Assembly: GCA_030523505.1 (NCBI GenBank)
Contig: JAUNIK010000208.1
Span: forward strand, 1-5,464
Origin: Prevotellaceae bacterium
Lineage (GTDB): Bacteria; Bacteroidota; Bacteroidia; Bacteroidales; Bacteroidaceae
DNA: 5,464 nt
Direction of reading: 5' to 3'
The position numbers were made by a program, and so were the translations under genes. Shown here in pieces: positions 1-4,246 of the stretch; positions within the stretch are counted from its first letter, which is position 1; each line of letters opens with the position of its first letter. Below the pieces are notes generated by a model. That model did no database searches, was not told the origin of the DNA, and was given only the letters and a program-made list of their open reading frames with translations.

Positions 1-102
1 GCTTGCATACCAGTGGAATTTTACAAGATTAGCATCAAACCCAACAGGGTTGCACTTCTCAAAGGGGTTTATTTCGGTTTTTGTGAATCCAATCGTACAG
101 GT
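1..102 (+). repeat. Diverged ~100-bp repeat, left copy (inverted relative to 5364-5464)
   Basis: Read on the + strand, this segment matches the reverse complement of the right end of the window in collinear blocks: TTGCATAC (3-10), TAGCA..CAA, CCAACAGG (41-48), AAGGGGTTT (62-70), CGGTTTTT (75-82), AATC, and CGTACAGGT (94-102). Blocks are separated by short mismatched stretches and 1-2 nt indels. The copy ends 93 nt before the acyltransferase ATG; the other copy ends 100 nt before its own downstream ATG. A small stem CGGTT/AATCG (75-79 with 91-95, one G-T pair) has a counterpart in the other copy. A frame open from position 1 to a TAG at 124-126 ends with KG(x8)NRTG-like residues also readable in the other copy. 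It could therefore be the 3' end of a repeated gene cut by the window edge. The repeat relationship is seen directly; the function is unknown. Confidence 0.6.
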
Positions 103-155
103 ATAAAAAAATCATGTGTCAAATAGTTATTAATATATAATTCTTAATCATTCCC

Positions 156-192
156 AATCCTCCCCCTCACGGGGGAGTTAGAGGGGGTCTCC
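156..192 (+). repeat. REP-like GC-rich palindromic repeat, copy A (short form)
   Basis: The stretch contains a perfect 7-bp hairpin CTCCCCC-TCAC-GGGGGAG (160-166 with 171-177), followed by GAGGGGGTCTCC (181-192). That tail matches 11 of 12 bases of the repeat at 4221-4232. Compared with the longer copies near 4051 and 4184, the second hairpin (GCCCGC/GCGGGC) is replaced by TTA. The element ends only 3 nt before the acyltransferase ATG. If transcribed, its hairpin would therefore sit in the mRNA leader about 18 nt before the start codon, where it could affect translation; that effect is inferred. Confidence 0.65.
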
Positions 193-195
193 ATT

Positions 196-1329
196 ATGAA
201 ACCTCGTTATGACATTCTCGACGGATTGCGCGGCGTTGCCGCGATCTGCGTACTCATATCCCATCTCTTCGAGGCTATCGCCTTCGCTAACGGCGATGCC
301 GAGCAGAACTGTTTCCACGGTTTTCTTGCCGTCGATTTCTTCTTCATCCTCTCCGGCTTCGTCATGAGTTATGCCTACGATGATCGCTGGCGCATGCGTA
401 CATACTTGAAAGAGGGTAGCACCGACGGCATGGGAATATGGGACTTCTGCAAACGTCGTCTCATCCGTCTGCACCCGATGGTGGTCGTTGGAGTGCTGTT
501 CGGTGTGTTGGCATTCTGCATCCAGGGATGTACCAAATGGGACGGCTCACATGTGTCGTGGTCGATGCTTCTCGTGGGCACACTGCTCTCGCTGTGTATG
601 CTCCCTGCTCCGGCAAACCTCGAGGTGAGAGGCAACACCGAGATATTCCCTCTCAACGGCCCTCACTGGTCGCTGTTCTTCGAATATCTGGGTAGCATCC
701 TTTATGCTGTACTGCTCGTCAGGATGTCCACAAAGGTTCTCCGCTGGTGGGTCACCATCGCTGCCTTTGCCCTTATGCTCTTCGTGTTCACCTTGGGCGA
801 GGGATTCATCGGCAACGGATGGTCGTCGGAACCAGCCAACCTTCTCGGTGGTGCTCTGCGTCTGCTCTTCGCCTACCCTATGGGTATGCTCCTTGCGAGG
901 AAGTTCCGCGAGGAGAAACCATCAACGACCTCGCTCCCTGCATTACTCATCTCGGCAGTAGCACTGGTGGTGCTCCTCTCCGTACCGAGCATCTCCACCC
1001 TCACGGGCTGGGCTCACGCCAACACATGGTATCAGTTGCTTTGTGTCACGGTGTTCTTCCCGATGCTGGTATATTTCGGTGCCCGCGGAGCCGTCAGTGG
1101 AAAGCAGAAGGCGGTGGTAGGCTATCTCGGTCGACTGTCATATCCACTCTATGCCATCCACTATCCACTCATCTATCTGTATATCCACTGGATAAACACC
1201 GACCAGCATCCGTTTGGTCGTTATGCGTGGTCAACGCCGGTAGCGCTGTTCGTCATCGCCATCGTCCTCGCCACCGTCCTCGTGAAATACTACGATGAGC
1301 CAGTGCGTAATTTTTTAAACAAAAAATAG
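196..1329 (+). CDS. Acyltransferase-3 family integral membrane protein
   Basis: This 377-aa protein resembles membrane acyltransferases that transfer acetyl or other acyl groups to surface glycans, O-antigen, exopolysaccharide or peptidoglycan in the cytoplasmic membrane. Family hallmarks are visible. The N-terminal YDILDGLRGVAA block has D9 and R12, followed by H23. An AVDFFFILSGF motif lies at about 45-55, and a cytoplasmic basic loop KRRLIRLHP at 86-94. GPHWSLFFEY lies at 155-164, LSYPLYAIHYPL at about 314-325, and a YYDEPVR motif near the C-terminus at 365-371. About ten hydrophobic segments span the chain, and the length is normal for the family. The ATG at 196 is chosen because it places the DGLRG motif at the usual distance from the N-terminus. 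There is no clear Shine-Dalgarno; a G-rich repeat lies directly upstream. It stands alone, with terminator-like hairpins after it. The acyl donor and acceptor cannot be told from sequence. Confidence 0.93.
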   Translation: MKPRYDILDGLRGVAAICVLISHLFEAIAFANGDAEQNCFHGFLAVDFFFILSGFVMSYAYDDRWRMRTYLKEGSTDGMGIWDFCKRRLIRLHPMVVVGVLFGVLAFCIQGCTKWDGSHVSWSMLLVGTLLSLCMLPAPANLEVRGNTEIFPLNGPHWSLFFEYLGSILYAVLLVRMSTKVLRWWVTIAAFALMLFVFTLGEGFIGNGWSSEPANLLGGALRLLFAYPMGMLLARKFREEKPSTTSLPALLISAVALVVLLSVPSISTLTGWAHANTWYQLLCVTVFFPMLVYFGARGAVSGKQKAVVGYLGRLSYPLYAIHYPLIYLYIHWINTDQHPFGRYAWSTPVALFVIAIVLATVLVKYYDEPVRNFLNKK

Positions 1330-1396
1330 CTACGCACGGAGCCTCAATAGGAAAAATACCATCCGGGTAAAGGCTCGCCGCGCACCATTATATTTT

Positions 1397-1417
1397 TTCG
1401 CATATTGCGAATTTTTT
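1397..1417 (+). terminator. Rho-independent terminator-like hairpin after the acyltransferase gene
   Basis: A perfect 6-bp stem TTCGCA/TGCGAA (1397-1402 with 1406-1411) with a TAT loop is followed directly by six T residues (1412-1417). It sits 67 nt after the acyltransferase stop codon. The stem is short and AT-moderate, so efficiency is uncertain. Confidence 0.5.
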
Positions 1418-1436
1418 GGCCATTGGGCCATATTTT
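1417..1436 (+). terminator. Second terminator-like hairpin in tandem
   Basis: The stem TGGCC/GGCCA (1417-1421 with 1426-1430) with loop ATTG is followed by TATTTT. It abuts the preceding hairpin, so the two could act as a tandem terminator for the acyltransferase transcript. The T-run is interrupted. Confidence 0.4.
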
Positions 1437-1439
1437 CCA

Positions 1440-1553
1440 GTACAGCCAAGTAACGATAGTTACTGTTATTATGTTAAGCATTGACTGTTAAGAACTTGTT
1501 CTTATAAAGGCAAGGGTAAACGGAATAACAAAAAAGCAACGCTTTGGCTGTAC
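1440..1553. repeat. Palindrome-rich intergenic segment with 10-bp inverted ends
   Basis: A perfect 10-bp inverted repeat, GTACAGCCAA (1440-1449) and TTGGCTGTAC (1544-1553), encloses 94 bp. Within it are two further palindromes: AGTAAC-GATA-GTTACT (1449-1464) and TAAGAAC-TT-GTTCTTA (1489-1504). No coding frame is evident. The segment lies upstream of the phosphodiesterase gene and could be an operator region, a structured leader or a small non-autonomous element. These alternatives cannot be separated from one copy. Confidence 0.4.
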
Positions 1554-1570
1554 ATTTTTCATTAAAATAA

Positions 1571-1578
1571 CAAATTTG
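1571..1578 (+). promoter_or_regulatory. Weak candidate -7 box for the phosphodiesterase gene
   Basis: CAAATTTG differs at one base from the Bacteroidetes -7 consensus TAnnTTTG. A TTTG at 1543-1546 could serve as the -33 element, but the gap of 24 nt is longer than the usual 19-21. It lies 26 nt before the ATG at 1605. This is tentative. Confidence 0.25.
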
Positions 1579-1604
1579 TAACTCTGACTAAAAAGATAAA
1601 AATC

Positions 1605-1664
1605 ATGAAAAAATTCTTTTCAATCATCACGCTCGCATTCGTTGCCACAGTGGCAATGGCACAG
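1605..1664 (+). repeat. Shared signal-peptide-coding segment, copy 1
   Basis: These 60 nt (codons 1-20 of the phosphodiesterase gene) are 59/60 identical to 2722-2781. The single difference is A/G in codon 9 (Thr/Ala). Similarity stops abruptly at the ATG on one side and within one base after codon 20 on the other. The segment contains a perfect odd palindrome, TTGCCAC-A-GTGGCAA (1642-1656). Confidence 0.9.
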
Positions 1665-2507
1665 ACTCGTGCCGAACAGCTGCGCAACAACATGTACAAC
1701 AATCCGAAATATGTGATAGTAGCGGCTCATCGTGGCGACTGGCGCAATCACCCTGAGAACTCCTTGGCGGGATTCCAGAGTTGTATTGATGCTGGAGTTG
1801 ACATGATTGAGATTGACGTGCAGAAAACAAAAGATGGCATACTGGTCATCATGCACGACGATACCCTCGACCGTTGCTCAAATGGCAAAGGACGTATCAG
1901 CGACCATACATACGCCGAACTGCAGCAGTTGAACCTTAAGATTGAGCATCAGGCTGCATTGACACGTCAGCGCATCCCTACCTTGGAGGAGGTCCTGCTG
2001 CTCTGCAAGGGAAAGATTCTTATCAATGTGGATAAGGGCTACGACTATTTCCAGGATATGTATGCACTCCTCGAGAAGACCGGCACCACCAACCAGGTTG
2101 TCATAAAGTCAGGCCGTTCACTCGACACTGTAAAGAAGGAAAACGGTGATGTTTTCGACAAAGTGATATATATGCCTGTTGTCGGCTTGAACGATAAGAA
2201 CGCTGAGAAATTCATCGATGAGTGGATAACTGCTCATCCTGTTGCTATTGAATGTTGTTTCGGAACCTACGATACAGAAGTGGAACGACTGCTTCAGAAG
2301 GTTCGTGCTGCCGGCATACAGGTGTGGGTCAACAGCATATGGGCAAGTCTATGTGCCGGTCACGACGATGACCTTGCCGTAGAGGAGCATAATCCTGACG
2401 GTGCCTGGGGCTGGATTCTCGACCGTGGAGCAACAATCATCCAGTCCGACCGACCTATCCAACTCACTGAGTATCTCAAAAAACACAAACATCACAAAAT
2501 GAAATAA
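1605..2507 (+). CDS. Secreted glycerophosphodiester phosphodiesterase family protein
   Basis: This 300-aa protein is predicted to hydrolyse glycerophosphodiesters (or a related phosphodiester) to an alcohol and glycerol-3-phosphate outside the cytoplasm. Residues 1-19 form a signal peptide (basic start, hydrophobic core, AMA|Q cleavage before Gln20). GDPD motifs appear in order: AHRG with catalytic H42 and R43; PENS at 50-53 with metal-binding E51; EIDVQKTKDG at 69-78 with D71, K76 and D77; the second catalytic His in MHDDTLDR at H84; NVDK at 141-144; and QSDRP at 280-284, the usual end of the barrel. All expected catalytic and metal positions are present, so the enzyme looks intact. The C-terminal tail KKHKHHKMK is unusually rich in Lys and His. 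The leader is A-rich without a Shine-Dalgarno, as is usual in Bacteroidales. The gene ends 3 nt before an inserted element, and the next gene carries the same signal sequence. Substrate is not predictable. Confidence 0.92.
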   Translation: MKKFFSIITLAFVATVAMAQTRAEQLRNNMYNNPKYVIVAAHRGDWRNHPENSLAGFQSCIDAGVDMIEIDVQKTKDGILVIMHDDTLDRCSNGKGRISDHTYAELQQLNLKIEHQAALTRQRIPTLEEVLLLCKGKILINVDKGYDYFQDMYALLEKTGTTNQVVIKSGRSLDTVKKENGDVFDKVIYMPVVGLNDKNAEKFIDEWITAHPVAIECCFGTYDTEVERLLQKVRAAGIQVWVNSIWASLCAGHDDDLAVEEHNPDGAWGWILDRGATIIQSDRPIQLTEYLKKHKHHKMK

Positions 2508-2510
2508 CAG

Positions 2511-2710
2511 TTAAGGTGGGTTCTATAAATTGGCTTTTTAAGATTTTTGAATTATTTGTGAGAACAGTTTGAAAGCGGATGAAGGAGCAATGCGGGCATT
2601 GCAACTGAAGTAGCTTACAAAATGGGCCACAAAGAAACAAAAAGATAAAAAAGATCAACTACCCATCAATGTTTAACATAAATCGTGGGAATTTATAGAA
2701 CCCACCTTAA
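2511..2710. mobile_element. Probable MITE (200 bp with perfect 21-bp inverted ends)
   Basis: Positions 2511-2531 and 2690-2710 are perfect reverse complements over 21 bp. Each starts TTAAGGTGGG at the outer end and continues through TTCTATAAATT. Because TTAA is itself palindromic, it could be a 4-bp target duplication around a 192-bp element (2515-2706) with 17-bp ends beginning GGTGGG. The interior codes for nothing convincing but holds a 7-bp hairpin GCAATGC-GG-GCATTGC (2587-2602). Size, ends and lack of a transposase fit a miniature inverted-repeat element mobilised in trans by an IS carrying the same ends. It fills almost the entire gap between the two secreted-protein genes, beginning 3 nt after one stop and ending 11 nt before the next ATG. 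The parent family is not identified. Confidence 0.8.
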
Positions 2711-2721
2711 AATAAATATCT

Positions 2722-2781
2722 ATGAAAAAATTCTTTTCAATCATCGCGCTCGCATTCGTTGCCACAGTGGCAATGGCACAG
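2722..2781 (+). repeat. Shared signal-peptide-coding segment, copy 2
   Basis: This segment is 59/60 identical to 1605-1664 and encodes the signal peptide of the DUF4251-like protein. The same odd palindrome occurs at 2759-2773. The remaining parts of the two genes are unrelated, so it is a shared module and not a whole-gene duplication. Confidence 0.9.
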
Positions 2782-3150
2782 AGCAAACCTATCCACATCG
2801 AAGTAAACAACATGGTACCTCAGAAGTACCCAAGTCGTGTAGTCTCTGGCGGATATTTCCTCCATCTGGAAGAGGGCACCGTAGAACTGCATCTGCCTTA
2901 TATTGGCGAGTCGTACTTCCCATCGTTCAACAGCGACGGTCTCAACTTCAAGGAACCAGTGACCAACCTCAAAGAGAAGACCAAAAAGAAGAAGAGTGGT
3001 CTCCGCACAGACACCAGTTTCAAGGTAGAGCACGAAGGCGCCCGTTATGATATCACCGTCACCACCTGGGAGAACGGCGAGACAGGTTTCATCACTGTCA
3101 ACCCAATGAGCGGCACCTCGTGCGAGTATTCCGGGACCGAAACGAAATAA
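2722..3150 (+). CDS. Secreted DUF4251-like protein
   Basis: This 142-aa protein starts with the same signal peptide as the upstream phosphodiesterase (cleavage predicted AMA|Q at 19/20). The mature part resembles DUF4251 proteins of Bacteroidetes. A GGYFLHLEEGTVELHLPYIG stretch (43-62) matches the family pattern of a short beta-strand followed by a conserved 'LPYxG..Y' turn. It continues into SDGLNF (71-76), a basic KEKTKKKK linker (84-91), and C-terminal strands with ENGETGFITV (117-126) and a final YSG-like end (136-138). The family's function is unknown; it is thought to be a periplasmic or secreted small beta-rich protein. There is no lipobox Cys, so it is probably soluble. The ATG is fixed by the signal peptide. 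It probably once lay about 18 nt downstream of the phosphodiesterase stop, before the 200-bp element inserted. Recognition is by pattern recall, not a database search. Confidence 0.8.
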   Translation: MKKFFSIIALAFVATVAMAQSKPIHIEVNNMVPQKYPSRVVSGGYFLHLEEGTVELHLPYIGESYFPSFNSDGLNFKEPVTNLKEKTKKKKSGLRTDTSFKVEHEGARYDITVTTWENGETGFITVNPMSGTSCEYSGTETK

Positions 3151-3158
3151 AAAAAAAC

Positions 3159-3382
3159 GGACCCTCTCCCCTCGCGCTTAGCGCTCTTCCCTCTCCCGTT
3201 GCACTACGTCGAGACTCGGCTGCACTCGAGAATTCAAGTGAACTTGATTCTCCTCGTTTGCACGAGCCTTGCACTTCGCTAGGGCGAGGGCGTTGAAATG
3301 CCTTGTATATTGGAGGGCGCACTGTCAGAAAGAGTATCTCCGTAGCCCTCCCCCCCATTACGGGGGGAGATGGAGAGGGGCC
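3159..3382. repeat. Composite repeat cassette bracketed by inverted REP-like sequences (copies B1 and B2)
   Basis: The left end GGACCCTCTCC (3159-3169) and right end GGAGAGGGGCC (3372-3382) are inverted repeats matching at 10 of 11 positions. They equal the outer ends of the repeat pair at 4051-4230. B1 carries a hairpin GCGCT-T-AGCGC (3174-3184); B2 carries an 8-bp hairpin CTCCCCCC/GGGGGGAG (3348-3355 with 3362-3369). Between them lie a 25-nt near-palindrome (3228-3252; GAGAA-TCAAGT-GA-ACTTGA-TTCTC with one bulged T), a stem CTCG-TTTGCA-CGAG (3253-3266), and four TGCAC motifs. The cassette starts 8 nt after the DUF4251 stop codon. Confidence 0.6.
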
Positions 3383-3415
3383 ATTTTTAAACATTTTGCT
3401 GCGACAGCGATTTTA

Positions 3416-3553
3416 GATTAATATTATGATGCACTCGAGGCTCATCAGAGCGAGAGTGGCATTGGCGTCAGATTCATTGGCATAAAGTTTACTTTTAGAC
3501 AATGAATTTGCGACAAGGCACAAAGGCTGTAGGCCTTCATCATAATGTTAATC
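3416..3553. repeat. 138-bp segment with 16-bp inverted ends
   Basis: GATTAATATTATGATG (3416-3431) and CATCATAATGTTAATC (3538-3553) are reverse complements at 15 of 16 positions. The interior has no coding potential. A small stem AAGGC/GCCTT lies just inside the right end. It may be a degenerate miniature element or a chance AT-rich pairing; a single copy cannot decide. Confidence 0.35.
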
Positions 3554-3602
3554 CATTTTCCATCATAAAAAAATCCTTCAAAATCTGTGTGAGTAAGTAA
3601 AT

Positions 3603-4070
3603 ATGAAAATACTATTTGTTTGTCATGGCAATATCTGCCGCAGCCCTATGGCTGAATTCGTGATGAAAGACCTCGTCCACAAGGCGCATCGCGACAGTGA
3701 ATTCGAGATAGCCTCTGCCGCTACGAGCACCGAGGAGATAGGCAATGCCGTCTATCCTCCTGCACGACGCAAACTGGCTGAGCATGGTATCCGCTGCGAT
3801 GGTCATGCGGCACGCCAGATAACCCGTAGCGACTACGACTACTACGATCTTATCATCGGCATGGACTCGTATAACCTCCGTAATATGCGTCGTATCTTCG
3901 GCGATGACACCGAGGGTAAGATCCATCTCCTGATGGAGTTCCCACAGTCTTCGGGCTCTTTCATCCGCGATGTTGCCGACCCATGGTACACCGGCGACTT
4001 CGAAGCCACCTGGCGCGATGTCCTGGAGGGGTGTACAGCGCTATTAAAGAAGACCCTCTCCGCCCCATAA
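3603..4070 (+). CDS. Low-molecular-weight protein tyrosine phosphatase
   Basis: This 155-aa cytoplasmic enzyme removes phosphate from phosphotyrosine through a cysteinyl-phosphate intermediate. The P-loop is at the N-terminus: C7-H-G-N-I-C12-R13-S14 fits CX5R(S/T) with nucleophile C7 and phosphate-binding R13. The general acid is D126 in DPWY (126-129). The ATSTEEIGNAVYPPAR segment (40-55) corresponds to the substrate-cleft loop; it lacks the aromatic residue common at the 'GTSxWHxG' position, so specificity may differ. Length is normal. No signal peptide or membrane segment is seen. Such enzymes often act with BY-kinases in capsule or exopolysaccharide control, but none is nearby, so its partner is unknown. 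The last five codons (TLSAP) and the stop lie inside a GC-rich repeat. The ATG at 3603 places the P-loop at the usual position. Confidence 0.95.
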   Translation: MKILFVCHGNICRSPMAEFVMKDLVHKAHRDSEFEIASAATSTEEIGNAVYPPARRKLAEHGIRCDGHAARQITRSDYDYYDLIIGMDSYNLRNMRRIFGDDTEGKIHLLMEFPQSSGSFIRDVADPWYTGDFEATWRDVLEGCTALLKKTLSAP

Positions 4071-4097
4071 AGGGGCACCTCCCCCATGATGGGGAGG
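4051..4097 (+). repeat. REP-like GC-rich palindromic repeat, copy C
   Basis: This 47-nt unit has two hairpins: GCCCC-ATAAA-GGGGC (4062-4076) and CCTCCCC-CATGAT-GGGGAGG (4078-4097). It matches the reverse complement of 4184-4230 at 40 of 47 positions, including 15 perfect bases at the outer end (AGACCCTCTCCGCCC). It overlaps the end of the phosphatase gene, supplying its last five codons and stop. It may also act as part of a transcription terminator between the convergent genes, which is inferred. Confidence 0.8.
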
Positions 4098-4183
4098 AAT
4101 TCTAATAGTCTTGTGAGCGGAGAAGGGATTTATAACAAGATTTACGCTGGATTAATCTCGCCGTTTAAAAAGGATATAAAAGC

Positions 4184-4230
4184 CCTCCCCATTATGGGGG
4201 AGGTGCCCGCAGAGCGGGCGGAGAGGGTCT
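4184..4230 (-). repeat. REP-like GC-rich palindromic repeat, copy D (inverted)
   Basis: This is the inverted partner of the copy at 4051-4097. On the + strand it shows CCTCCCC/GGGGAGG (4184-4190 with 4197-4203) and GCCCGC-AGA-GCGGGC (4205-4219), then GGAGAGGGTCT. It lies 16 nt beyond the stop codon of the minus-strand gene, so each convergent gene ends in or next to one unit. The two units are 86 bp apart, and the spacer has no gene. Confidence 0.8.
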
Positions 4231-4246
4231 CCGGGGGGAAAGGGGA

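Larger units (their letters stand above)
3151..3602. other. 452-bp gene-free stretch made of repeats
   Basis: No convincing gene lies here on either strand; open frames have no recognisable product and cross GC-rich palindromes. It holds an A-rich tract (3151-3157), a cassette bracketed by inverted GC-rich repeats (3159-3382), and a second segment with 16-bp inverted ends (3416-3553). Just upstream of the phosphatase gene is a plain AT-rich leader (3554-3602). A weak TGAATTTG (3503-3510) resembles a -7 box but lies about 90 nt before the ATG and is not called. Confidence 0.7.

Noticed and set aside
1..102. tRNA or integron attC site at the window ends
   Set aside because: No cloverleaf or CCA end is visible, and the conserved stem lacks the attC core-site arrangement (RYYYAAC/GTTRRRY).
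747..1298. Long alternative frame inside the acyltransferase gene
   Set aside because: It overlaps a protein with clear family motifs and membrane segments, and its own translation has no recognisable pattern.
2685..3050. Alternative + frame overlapping the DUF4251-like gene
   Set aside because: It starts within the inverted end of the mobile element, and its product is basic and patternless. The overlapping frame has a signal peptide and family-like sequence.
3098..3394. Minus-strand open frame of 98 codons across the repeat cassette
   Set aside because: It is made mostly of GC-rich palindromes translated as low-complexity sequence and overlaps the DUF4251 gene end.
3503..3510. Promoter -7 box for the phosphatase gene
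   Set aside because: TGAATTTG is only an approximate match, lacks a well-spaced -33 element and lies far from the ATG.
3151..3602. CRISPR array
   Set aside because: Repeats are few, differ in orientation and spacing, and there is no regular repeat-spacer pattern or cas gene.
3603..4070. Arsenate reductase (ArsC, thioredoxin-coupled) instead of tyrosine phosphatase
   Set aside because: The DPWY general-acid motif and substrate loop fit the phosphatase branch. The paired C-terminal redox cysteines of ArsC are not present in the expected place.
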